From assembly GCA_964467985.1 (NCBI GenBank), contig CAYXTP010000003.1, forward strand, positions 1 to 64,000: DNA of 64,000 nt, written 5' to 3'. The position numbers and the translations under genes are program-made. Below, in pieces: positions 1 to 8,010 of the stretch. The stretch's first letter is position 1. Each line of letters opens with the position of its first letter. Below the pieces are notes generated by a model, which worked only from the letters and a program-made list of their open reading frames with translations, did not search any database and had not been told where the DNA came from. The DNA comes from GCA-2720975 sp964467985. Lineage in GTDB: Bacteria > Planctomycetota > UBA1135 > GCA-002686595.

Positions 1-370
1 GGAAGATTCTCGACTGCAGCCTCCCGTAGGAGTCTGGGCAGTGTCTCAGTCCCAGTGTGACGGATCATCCTCTCAGACCCGCTACTCGTCATAGCCTTGG
101 TGGGCCGTTACCCCACCAACAAGCTGATAAGCCGCAACCCGCTCCCTCAACAACAGCCGAAGCCGCCGTTTACCGTCGAAGTGATGCCACTTCGGGGACC
201 ATCCGGTATTACCCACCGTTTCCAGTGGTTATCCCGATCTGAGGGGTACGTTGGTTACGTGTTACTCACCCTTTCGCCGCTCTACTCGTCCGAAGACTTT
301 CTCGCGCGACTTGCATGCCTAATCCACGCTGCTAGCGTTCGTTCTGAGCCAGGATCAAACCCTTCAATTG
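1..370 (-). rRNA. rrs: 16S ribosomal RNA, 5' part (runs off window start)
   Basis: The minus strand carries the conserved 5' end of 16S rRNA: AATTGAAGGGTTTGATCCTG begins near 369, and the universal ACTCCTACGGGAGG block lies at about 20-33. About the first 370 bases of the gene are present; the rest lies before position 1. The wording GGATTAGGCATGCAAGTCG after the 27F site and GGGTTTGATC (not AGAGTTTGATC) are planctomycete-like. The exact 5' end is set by alignment to E. coli by eye and could be off by a few bases. Confidence 0.97.
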
Positions 371-413
371 AAGTTTTGATACTAACTTTATCTTTGTCTT
401 GGAAACTGGTTTT

Positions 414-453
414 CCCCCGAGGGGGTCCACCACGCTCTCAAGGCATTCGAGAG
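414..453 (-). other. hairpins in the 16S rRNA leader
   Basis: Two small inverted repeats lie between boxA and the 16S 5' end: CTCTC/GAGAG at 435-453 with a 9-base loop, and CCCC-CTCG-GGGG at 414-425. They sit where pre-16S leader stems are normally processed, but the 3' partner strand lies outside the window, so a role in RNase III processing is only inferred. Confidence 0.35.
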
Positions 454-461
454 TCACCCTT

Positions 462-474
462 GTTTTCAAAGAAC
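462..474 (-). promoter_or_regulatory. boxA antitermination element of the rRNA leader
   Basis: On the minus strand this reads GTTCTTTGAAAAC, which matches the bacterial rRNA boxA core (TGTTCTTTGAAAA-type). It lies about 90 nt upstream of the 16S 5' end and downstream of the proposed promoters, the expected place for NusB-S10 binding and rRNA antitermination. Confidence 0.75.
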
Positions 475-592
475 CCGCTCGGAAGCGGTCCCAGAGGCGG
501 GGGGCTTGGACAGGAAACGAGCCACCCGGTGGTCCAGCTGAGACTGGAACTGGATGGCCGTGTGCTGCGGTGCCTCGCGCTTGGGAGGGGAG

Positions 593-620
593 ATGATAGG
601 GACTGCCCTTGGCTGGTCAA
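593..620 (-). promoter_or_regulatory. candidate rRNA promoter P2 (sigma70-type)
   Basis: The minus strand has a -35 box TTGACC (620 to 615), a 16-nt spacer and a -10 box TATCAT (598 to 593). Each hexamer differs from consensus at one position. It points towards the 16S gene, with a predicted start near 586, about 110 nt before boxA. Confidence 0.6.
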
Positions 621-670
621 CGCTGGGCTTGCCAAAACCTCACGCAAGGGAGGGCCTGGCGCCCAAGTTC

Positions 671-698
671 CTAATCAAGCGGGACTTACGACGGTCAA
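671..698 (-). promoter_or_regulatory. candidate rRNA promoter P1 (sigma70-type)
   Basis: A second TTGACC (698 to 693) is followed after 16 nt by GATTAG (676 to 671). The -35 box and the spacer match P2, but the -10 is weaker. Tandem promoters are usual for rRNA operons; this one is the less certain of the two. Confidence 0.4.
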
Positions 699-856
699 CT
701 ATTTCGAGTTCGGAGGGCAACTTGTCGGACACCCCCCGCTGCGGGGGCCAAAAACGGTCCCAATCCACCCCCCTCCCCCCCTCTCATGGACTCCCAGGGG
801 CCGTTCCAGGCCCAGCTCGACCGAGATTGTTGGCCCCTGAGCGCCCTGCGGTAGAC

Positions 857-2263
857 CTACGGGTGCACTCTCACCTGCGAGCCGCGAGGCAGAAGTTCAT
901 ACAGCTCCTCCACGTCGGCATTGCGCATGCGCACGCAGCCTTGACTCACGCGTTGGCCCACACCCTGCGGCTCGAGGGTGCCGTGGATGCCAAAACTGGA
1001 CTTCTCGCCCCCTCGATACCAGCCCAGCCAGCGCGTCCCTAGGGGATTGTCCGGGTGCCCGAAGGGCAACAGCTCGCCTTGGCCAGGCCAGCTCGGCTCG
1101 TATTCCTTGTCCCCGACCAGCCAATCGCCCAAGGGAGTCTCGTGCCCGGCCTTGCCGATCCCCACGTCCCAGGCACGCACGATTTCGGCTCCGTGTCGGT
1201 ACACCAGCAGGCGCGCATCCAAGTAGACCTCCGCGCTGGGAACGTCCGTCGGAATGCGCAGGGTGTCACCCGGGTGGAGGTACTTGCCCGTCTCGTTGAC
1301 CCAGCGCAAAAGCCCTACGCAGGTGAGCAAGCTCGGGTACTGGGCCACGAACTGTTTGCGGATGTTCACGAGGTTGTCGCCGGACTCCACCATGTAGGGC
1401 AGGGACGACCAAACCCCGTCGGGGCTCAAGCGGTGCTGTTCTTGGGCCGTGTTCAGCGTCTTGGACCACTCCAGCAGCGCCGACCGGTGGGGCTGCCAGG
1501 GAGCTTCGAGTTCGAGGTCCATCAACTCTGATGTGTTTTGAGCCGTGAGGCTCGGCAGGCCGGCTTCGACGGATTGCCCGATAGCTTCGAGCAGGAGCAC
1601 CATGCGCATGGAGCGGGCCATGGGGTCCCTGGCGGTCTGGACGACGGGCACGGAACCCCCAGCGAGCACACTGGGCACACTAGACAGCAAAACCTGCCGA
1701 GCATTCGCAGCCCCTCCATCGGGAAGTTCATACTCCGGGGTCTGTACGGCCTGCACGAGGGTCTCCCAGAATTGAATGGTCAGACTGTGCATCTCGGCCG
1801 GCAGGGCCTGATGTTCATCGTTGAGCAGGGCCTGAAGCGAGGTGGGATCCTCGCGAAGCCAGGACTCGAGCAACACCCGCGCCAGGGTCTGCACCCCGGG
1901 TGCAGCGACCATGGCCCGGGGAGTCAGGGTGCGATTCGCCGCAGTTCCCGGATTGGCGAGGTCCGCTGCCCCATCCGTCGAGCGCCTTTCCGAGCCCGAC
2001 TCGGTTGGTTGCGCGGGTTCACGATCGGATGTGCGCTCGAGTTCGGCTCCAGGTATGTCCTGCTGCGGTGCTCCTAGCCCAGTGTCGGTGCTCTCGCTCT
2101 CCACCTCGACCGGGTCGTCCAAGGTCATCTGCCCGGTCGGAGCGCCGTCCAGGTCGCCCGCGCCCGCGTGAACGGGTGAACGGACCGTGTCCCCATCGGA
2201 TCCAAGGCTCGCGCCAAACCAAATCAACGCGCCCCCTAGGGCCAGCAACAGAATTCCCCTCAT
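857..2263 (-). CDS. LysM-containing L,D-transpeptidase (YkuD family), secreted
   Basis: A 468-residue protein. The N-terminus has one hydrophobic segment (about residues 2-21), a signal peptide or anchor. A long Pro/Ser/Glu-rich linker and a helical region follow, then a LysM peptidoglycan-binding domain (about 285-345; VESGDNLVNIRKQF ... HPGDTLRIP) and a C-terminal L,D-transpeptidase domain. The catalytic signature is intact: H427 in GIHGT and C443 in SQGCVRMRN. Such enzymes form 3-3 peptidoglycan cross-links or attach proteins to peptidoglycan, which indicates that this cell makes peptidoglycan. The start is backed by GAAGGA 5 nt before the ATG. The gene reads in the same direction as the 16S gene, 487 bases upstream of it, and the rRNA promoters lie in between. 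Confidence 0.88.
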   Translation of the reverse strand: MRGILLLALGGALIWFGASLGSDGDTVRSPVHAGAGDLDGAPTGQMTLDDPVEVESESTDTGLGAPQQDIPGAELERTSDREPAQPTESGSERRSTDGAADLANPGTAANRTLTPRAMVAAPGVQTLARVLLESWLREDPTSLQALLNDEHQALPAEMHSLTIQFWETLVQAVQTPEYELPDGGAANARQVLLSSVPSVLAGGSVPVVQTARDPMARSMRMVLLLEAIGQSVEAGLPSLTAQNTSELMDLELEAPWQPHRSALLEWSKTLNTAQEQHRLSPDGVWSSLPYMVESGDNLVNIRKQFVAQYPSLLTCVGLLRWVNETGKYLHPGDTLRIPTDVPSAEVYLDARLLVYRHGAEIVRAWDVGIGKAGHETPLGDWLVGDKEYEPSWPGQGELLPFGHPDNPLGTRWLGWYRGGEKSSFGIHGTLEPQGVGQRVSQGCVRMRNADVEELYELLPRGSQVRVHP

Positions 2264-2583
2264 GGTGTTCCTTCTTTGGAGAGCCCCCCATCGCGGCGCG
2301 AACCGGCTCGCGCGAGGCGGGGAGGCTTGGCCCGCAGGATAGCCCAGCGGGGGGGCGGAATTCCAAGAGAGAACTGGGGTCCCCCGACGTCGCCGTGCCT
2401 CAGCTACCCGGAACCTCTAGGGTCCAGGTGGGTCGGACAGAGCACGGTACTGCCGCACTCTCGTGTTCGACCCGAAAGGTTGTCATTCGGCCCCGGAGAA
2501 TCGTGAGATCACCTGCAGCGGCAGGGGAACCCCACTTGCAAGCTACCACCTGCCCCGGCGTCTCACAACGCCCGCGCGATCCC
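2264..2583. other. 320-base intergenic region, no gene seen
   Basis: This lies between ileS and the L,D-transpeptidase gene, both minus. I find no tRNA, no small gene with start and ribosome binding site, and no good promoter. A short GGCGT/ACGCC inverted repeat at 2557-2572, just after the ileS stop codon, has no T-tract and is a weak terminator candidate at best. Confidence 0.5.
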
Positions 2584-5500
2584 CTAGGCGTCAGCCACGG
2601 AGACGGCCTGCAGGCTCACCCAAAGGCTGCGGCCATCCAAGTCGTGCTCGCTACCCGACAGCGCCTCCGCACCCCAGCTCGGGCCGTCTCCCAAACTCAG
2701 GGTCTGGCCGGCGATCAGCGCCCAGTGGGTCTCGACCGCAGCGCGCAAGTCGCCGTCTGAACTCTGAAGACGGAGCTCGATGCGGTCGTCCAAGGCCAAG
2801 TCCGCGGCCTTGCGCTGGTTTTGGATACGGTTGATCACTTCCCGCGCCAGGCCCTCTGCGCGCAGTTCCGGGGAAAGAGTGAGGTCCAAGGCCACGGTCA
2901 ATCCGTCGCTGGTTTCGGTCACCGTACCCTCCCTGGCGGATCGATCCACGAGTAGGGTCTCGAGGTCGTATACCAGGTCCTCGACCCCATCGCTCGGCAC
3001 CCCTCGGCCCTCTAGAATCCCGGCCAAGGCCTCGTTCGTGAGCGCGCCGACCTCCGCGCGGATGTGGCCCAGGCGTGCTCCAAATCGCGGGCCGAGAACT
3101 TTCAAATTGGGGCGCGCGCTGTAGGTCACCAGCGCGCCCTCGTCGGCGCTGATGCAGACGGACTTGACGTTCAGCTCTTCGGCAATGATACCGACGCAGG
3201 CCTCGAGCGCCTGCCGATCCGTCGCTTCGGCGAGCGCCACGGTCAATTCCGGCAGGGGCTGGCGTGTGCGCACGTCCTCGCGCACCCGCAGGCCGCGGGC
3301 GAGCCCCACCACGCGTCGGGCCAGGTCCATGCGATGCTCCAGCGCCCGATCGACCCACTCCTCACGTACCTTCGGGTACTGTTCCAGATGCACGCTGTCC
3401 AAGCCCGACTCGCCAGCCAGGTTGGAGTAGATCTCCTCGGTGATGAAAGGTAGGAAGGGGGCCAACACACGTGTCAGGGTGAGCTGCACGTGGTGGAGCG
3501 TGCGGTAGGCGTTCAGCCCGTCGGCACTCTCGATGTGCGCGCCGTCTTCGTTCCAGAATCGGCGTCGGCTACGCCTGATGTACCAGTTGGTCAACTCCTC
3601 GATGAAGCCCAACAGCGAGGGTACGACGCGCTGCAGCGCATAGGCCGCCATGTGTTCCTCTGTGCTGGCAATCAGGGTCTGCAGGCGCGACAGGACCCAT
3701 CCATCGAGTTCATTGAGCTCCGGATCGGGGCCCACCCCGTCCGGTTCCCAACTGTGGACATGGGCGTAGCGAGTCAGGAACGAATAGGAGTTCCACAGGG
3801 GCAACATGACCGCCCGGATGTGCTCCGCGACGCCGGCTTCCTCAAATCGCAAGTCCTTGGCGTTCACCACGGGCGAGTTCAGCAGGTAGATGCGCAGGGC
3901 GTCGGCCCCGTATTTCTCCAACACCTGGTTGGGGTCAGGGAAGTTCTGCTTGCTCTTGGACATCTTCTCGCCGTCCTCGGCGAGAACAATGCCGTTGACG
4001 ATCACGTTCTTGAAGGCCGGGCGATCAAAGAGCGCGGTGGACAAGACGGTCAGGGTGTAGAACCAGCCGCGAGTCTGGTCGAGCCCTTCGGCGATGAAGT
4101 CCGCGGGCAGTCCCTCTTGCACGAGTTGCTCGTTCTCAAAGGGGTAGTGGTTCTGAGCGTAGGGCATGGAACCCGACTCGAACCAGCAGTCAAAAACCTC
4201 GCTGATGCGGTGCATGACTCCGCCGGGGGTCTTCTCTGAGGGGAAGGTGATGCCGTCCACGCTGTCGCGGTGCAGGTCGGTGATGGAACCCGGCTCAAGT
4301 CCCGCTCGGCGCTCCAGTTCCGCGATCGAACCGATCGAGAGCATGTCCTCGGGATCCAGATCGCAGCGCCAAAGGGGCAGCGGAGTCCCCCAGAAACGAT
4401 TGCGGGACAAGTTCCAGTCACGGGCTCCAGCCAGCCAGTTGCCAAAGCGCGCCGTGCCGACGGACTCGGGCACCCAGTGCACCTGGGCGTTGCTGGCAAG
4501 TAGATCCTCAACCAGGCCTTCCACTCGCATGAACCAAGTGGAAAGGGCCATGTAGATCAGTGGCGCCCCGCTGCGATAGCAGTGCGGGTAGGCGTGGACG
4601 ATCGTGTCCTGCACGACGAGGCTGCCGTCCTGTTTCAGGCGCGCAATGATCGACTTGTCCGCGTCCTTGACGAATAGGCCTTCAAAATCCGGCACACTCG
4701 AATCGAAGCGTCCGTTGCGGTCGACGGGGCACACCAGAGGCAAACCCTCACGCTTTCCTATTTGGAAATCGTCCTCCCCGAAAGCAGGGGCCTGGTGCAC
4801 GACTCCAGTGCCGGCGTCTGTACCCACGTAGTCCGCCCCCACGACCTTGAACGCCACGCGTTCCCCGGCTTCATTCGCGAGCTCGTGGGCGAAATAGGGT
4901 AGGAGCGGCTTGTAGGGCCGACCAACGAGCTGTTCGCCGGGTAGCCGTTCCAATTCTTCGGTCTCGCCTACCTGTCCGCGCTCCTGATAGTGGGCCAGTC
5001 GTCCGGGTTCCAAGTAGGCCAGCTCACCCGTCTCCAGCACACGCACCTTGACGTATTCAACACTGGGGTGGACTGCCAAGGCCAGGTTGGAGGGCAGGGT
5101 CCAGGGCGTTGTGGTCCAGGCCCAAATCGACGCGTCCTCGTCTTCCAATCGAAAGCGCACCGTCACGCTGGGATCCTGCACCCGCTTGTGGCCGTCTTTC
5201 TTGGTTTCCGGATCCCGTTCCTGGGGCCCGAGTGCCACTTCGAAGTTGGACAGGGGCGTGCCCAGCACGGGCGACAGCGGCTGCACGCGATGCCCTTCGT
5301 AAATCAGGCCCTTCTGCACGAGCTGATCGAAGACCCACCAGACCGACTCCATGAACGAGGCGTCCATGGTGCGGTAGCCATCTTCAAAATCGACCCAGCG
5401 GCCCAGGCGTCGAATCGTCGTCTGCCATTCGTCGATGTAGCGCCCCACGAGTCCACGGCAGGCGTTGTTGAAGGCTTCGATGCCCAGGGCCTCGACTGCG

Positions 5501-5826
5501 CGTGTGTCCTCGAGACCTAGCTCCTTCTGCGCCTCATTCTCCACGGGCAAGCCGTGACAATCCCAACCCCAACGGCGCACGACGCGCTTGCCGTGCATGG
5601 CCCAGTAGCGCGGCACCACATCCTTGAGGATGCTGCCCACCAAGTGCCCGTAGTGGGGTCGCCCTGTGGCAAAGGGCGGGCCGTCAAAGAAGGTGTAGGT
5701 GCCGGACTCGCCCACATCCCGCTCTTGACTGCTGCGCTCGAAAGCGCGCGTGGCATCCCAGTGTTCGAGGGTGCGTGTCTCCAGGTCGGCAAAGGAGACT
5801 TCGGGATCAACGGGGCGAAGGGGCAT
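2584..5826 (-). CDS. ileS: isoleucyl-tRNA synthetase, eukaryote-like type (IleS2)
   Basis: This cytoplasmic class Ia aminoacyl-tRNA synthetase charges tRNA-Ile; it is 1080 residues long. The HIGH motif is HYGH (58-61) within FATGRPHYGH, and KMSKS is intact at 621-625 (GEKMSKSKQNFPDP). The editing (CP1) domain lies between them. PHYGH, the block FDCWFESGSMPYA and the C-terminal region without an obvious zinc-binding Cys cluster place it in the eukaryote-like IleS2 group, members of which are often mupirocin-insensitive. The ATG at 5826 is preferred over a start at 5985, because the longer form would overlap lpxA by 124 bases. It is the last gene of the bamA-lpx block, 35 nt after lpxA. Confidence 0.96.
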   Translation of the reverse strand: MPLRPVDPEVSFADLETRTLEHWDATRAFERSSQERDVGESGTYTFFDGPPFATGRPHYGHLVGSILKDVVPRYWAMHGKRVVRRWGWDCHGLPVENEAQKELGLEDTRAVEALGIEAFNNACRGLVGRYIDEWQTTIRRLGRWVDFEDGYRTMDASFMESVWWVFDQLVQKGLIYEGHRVQPLSPVLGTPLSNFEVALGPQERDPETKKDGHKRVQDPSVTVRFRLEDEDASIWAWTTTPWTLPSNLALAVHPSVEYVKVRVLETGELAYLEPGRLAHYQERGQVGETEELERLPGEQLVGRPYKPLLPYFAHELANEAGERVAFKVVGADYVGTDAGTGVVHQAPAFGEDDFQIGKREGLPLVCPVDRNGRFDSSVPDFEGLFVKDADKSIIARLKQDGSLVVQDTIVHAYPHCYRSGAPLIYMALSTWFMRVEGLVEDLLASNAQVHWVPESVGTARFGNWLAGARDWNLSRNRFWGTPLPLWRCDLDPEDMLSIGSIAELERRAGLEPGSITDLHRDSVDGITFPSEKTPGGVMHRISEVFDCWFESGSMPYAQNHYPFENEQLVQEGLPADFIAEGLDQTRGWFYTLTVLSTALFDRPAFKNVIVNGIVLAEDGEKMSKSKQNFPDPNQVLEKYGADALRIYLLNSPVVNAKDLRFEEAGVAEHIRAVMLPLWNSYSFLTRYAHVHSWEPDGVGPDPELNELDGWVLSRLQTLIASTEEHMAAYALQRVVPSLLGFIEELTNWYIRRSRRRFWNEDGAHIESADGLNAYRTLHHVQLTLTRVLAPFLPFITEEIYSNLAGESGLDSVHLEQYPKVREEWVDRALEHRMDLARRVVGLARGLRVREDVRTRQPLPELTVALAEATDRQALEACVGIIAEELNVKSVCISADEGALVTYSARPNLKVLGPRFGARLGHIRAEVGALTNEALAGILEGRGVPSDGVEDLVYDLETLLVDRSAREGTVTETSDGLTVALDLTLSPELRAEGLAREVINRIQNQRKAADLALDDRIELRLQSSDGDLRAAVETHWALIAGQTLSLGDGPSWGAEALSGSEHDLDGRSLWVSLQAVSVADA

Positions 5827-5861
5827 GCGGTCGGGATCGCGGAGAAAAGGGGAACAGACTG

Positions 5862-6713
5862 TCAGTTCGAGCTGCACTCCAGAATGCGTTCCACCCCCAG
5901 ACGGGTGAATTCCTCGCGCAGACTCTCTCGATAGCGCCCCTTGTACCCGATCTCGGTACGGCTCATCGAGTTCACGAGCTCGCAAACATGCTGGCCCAGG
6001 TCAGCTTCTGCACGCATCTCCTCCAGCACCGGGCGGCGGGGTTGGCCCGAACGGAAGATACGCCGGAAGGCGGCCCGCAGGGCGTCGGATTCTTCGCTAC
6101 TGAGCCCGGAGCGTTCCAAACCAATCACGTTGACTCCGCGCACCCGACTGTCATGCCCTTCGACGATCATGTAGGGCGGCACATCGCGGGACATGCGCGT
6201 CATGGCTCCCACGTAGGAATGGGCGCCCACGGTCACGAAGGCCACGGCACCCGCCATGCCACTCAAATTCGCGTGGTGCTCGACGAGCACGTGCCCCGCA
6301 AGAAGCACGCCGTTGCCCAGAATCACGTGGTCCTCGATCTCACAATCGTGGGCCACATGACTGCAGGCCATGAGCAGGTTGTGACTCCCCACGCGTGTCT
6401 GCCCACCACCTTTGATCGTGCCGCGGTTGATGGTGACGAACTCGCGAATGGTGTTCCCGTCTCCGATGATCAGCTGCGTGGGCTCGCCGCGGTAGGAAAA
6501 GTCCTGCGGGGCGCCGCCCAGGCTGGTTTGGCCAACGATGCGATTGTCTTCGCCGATGTGGGTTACGCCGTCAATCACGACCTGGGCGCCAATCTCGGTG
6601 CGATCCCCTACGCGCACGTCCTCGCCGACGACGGAGTAGGGGCCAACCTTGACGTCCACGCCCAACTGGGCCTTGGTGGCAATCACGGCGGTGGGGTGAA
6701 TGGAAGTGGACAT
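5862..6713 (-). CDS. lpxA: UDP-N-acetylglucosamine acyltransferase LpxA
   Basis: This is the first enzyme of lipid A synthesis: it transfers a 3-hydroxyacyl chain from ACP to the 3-OH of UDP-GlcNAc in the cytoplasm. The 283-residue protein is a left-handed beta-helix of hexapeptide repeats starting at once (IHPTAVIATKAQLG), with the family blocks EFVTINRGT, HVAHDCEIEDHVILGNG (catalytic His) and GVNVIGLERSGLS, and a helical C-terminal domain. The ATG at 6713 is chosen over 6728 because it follows the lpxC-fabZ stop by 4 nt. The gene belongs to the lpxD, lpxC-fabZ, lpxA, ileS run. Confidence 0.95.
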   Translation of the reverse strand: MSTSIHPTAVIATKAQLGVDVKVGPYSVVGEDVRVGDRTEIGAQVVIDGVTHIGEDNRIVGQTSLGGAPQDFSYRGEPTQLIIGDGNTIREFVTINRGTIKGGGQTRVGSHNLLMACSHVAHDCEIEDHVILGNGVLLAGHVLVEHHANLSGMAGAVAFVTVGAHSYVGAMTRMSRDVPPYMIVEGHDSRVRGVNVIGLERSGLSSEESDALRAAFRRIFRSGQPRRPVLEEMRAEADLGQHVCELVNSMSRTEIGYKGRYRESLREEFTRLGVERILECSSN

Positions 6714-6717
6714 CGAA

Positions 6718-8010
6718 TCAGGCCTCAATCATGGTGAACATTAGTACGGCTTCGCATACGGGGCGCCCGGCCACGCTGCCTTTGCCTCGAACTTGGACGG
6801 TGTCGCCTTTGATGCGCATGGTCTCGACGGTCAAGCGCAATTGGTCTCCCGGAGTCACCCCCCCGCGCAACTTGACCTTGTCTAGGGACCACAACACGGC
6901 CAGCTTTCCCGAGTACTCCAAACGCCGTAGCAACAACATGCCGGCCAGCTGAGCCATGGCTTCCAGTTGCAGGACGCCGGGCATCAGCGGTCGGTCGGGG
7001 AAGTGGCCCTGGAAGTAGGGCTCATTGATCGTCACGTTCTTGATCGCTACGGCACGCTTGTAGCCTTCGACTTCGACCACGCGGTCGATCAAGAGGAACG
7101 GGTAGCGGTGGGGCAATTGGCGCAGGATCTCGCGGATGTCCATGCCTGATTCGCGCTGGATCAGGCCACCCGTTTCCTGCGCCTGCATCAGATCCACCAG
7201 GCGGCGCACCAAGTCTGCGTTGGTCTTGTGCCCCGATCGGGTCGCGATGATGCGCGCCTGAAGGTTAGCCCCCAACAGGTGCAAGTCCCCCACCAGGTCC
7301 AGCAGCTTGTGGCGCACGGGCTCGTGGGGCATGCGCTGGGTGGATTCCGGGTCACCCAATACCACGGTGTTCTCGCGCGTGGCGCCCTTTCCGAGGCCCG
7401 CGGCCTGCAGGGCCTCGACCTCCGATGCCAGGCAGAAGGTTCGCGCACCGGCCAATTCGGCGACAAAGGTCTCGGGAGAGAGCTCGATTTCAAAGGTCCC
7501 ACTCTCCACCCCCGGCTCTTCGAACGATGAGACGTACTGCAGGGTCAACCCGGGAGTCTCGGAGGGCAGGGCCACCAACGTGGCGCCCCCTTCGTGAACG
7601 AAGACGGGTTGTTCCAATGTGAACAGGCGCGCCTCTTCTTTTTGCGCAACCAGTCCCGCTTGCTGTACGAACTCCACCAGGGGCCGGGCTGAACCGTCCA
7701 GGCCTGGAAACTCGGAGCCCGAGAGTTCCACGCGCACGTTGTCCAGCTGCAAGCCTGTGCAGACGGCCAAGAAATGCTCCACGGTCTCCACTTCGGTGCC
7801 CTCGCGCATAAGCCGAGTGCGTCGATCCTTGGGAGAGTGGAAGGCGATCTCCGCCGGCACGGATACGGCATCTTCCTGATCCGTGCGAATGAACTCGATA
7901 CCCGCGCTCGGGTCGGCGGGTAGCAGTCGCACGTGGACCTGCTCGCCGGAGTGCAACCCGATACCGGAGAACTCGACGGACGTACGCAGTGTCTGTTGGC
8001 GGCGTGTCAT
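6718..8010 (-). CDS. lpxC-fabZ: bifunctional LpxC deacetylase / FabZ dehydratase fusion
   Basis: A 430-residue fusion. Residues 1 to about 285 are UDP-3-O-acyl-GlcNAc deacetylase, the committed zinc-dependent step of lipid A synthesis, with EHFLAV, HKLLDLVGD (zinc ligands His and Asp) and GHKTN (catalytic His). Residues 290-430 are a complete 3-hydroxyacyl-ACP dehydratase (FabZ) with the catalytic pair in PHRYPFLLIDR (His) and VLQLEAMAQ (Glu). The two parts compete for 3-hydroxyacyl chains between lipid A and fatty acids, so fixing their ratio makes sense. LpxC-FabZ fusions are known in Bacteroidota and some other phyla. The ATG at 8010 overlaps the lpxD stop in an ATGA arrangement, so translation is probably coupled. 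Confidence 0.95.
   Translation of the reverse strand: MTRRQQTLRTSVEFSGIGLHSGEQVHVRLLPADPSAGIEFIRTDQEDAVSVPAEIAFHSPKDRRTRLMREGTEVETVEHFLAVCTGLQLDNVRVELSGSEFPGLDGSARPLVEFVQQAGLVAQKEEARLFTLEQPVFVHEGGATLVALPSETPGLTLQYVSSFEEPGVESGTFEIELSPETFVAELAGARTFCLASEVEALQAAGLGKGATRENTVVLGDPESTQRMPHEPVRHKLLDLVGDLHLLGANLQARIIATRSGHKTNADLVRRLVDLMQAQETGGLIQRESGMDIREILRQLPHRYPFLLIDRVVEVEGYKRAVAIKNVTINEPYFQGHFPDRPLMPGVLQLEAMAQLAGMLLLRRLEYSGKLAVLWSLDKVKLRGGVTPGDQLRLTVETMRIKGDTVQVRGKGSVAGRPVCEAVLMFTMIEA

Noticed and set aside
97..840. Long plus-strand open frame across the rRNA and its leader
   Set aside because: It runs antisense through the 16S gene and the rRNA promoters, with no family likeness; open frames like this are common in GC-rich DNA.
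5775..6737. A 320-codon plus-strand frame over ileS and lpxA
   Set aside because: Antisense to two certain genes; it only mirrors their codon pattern.
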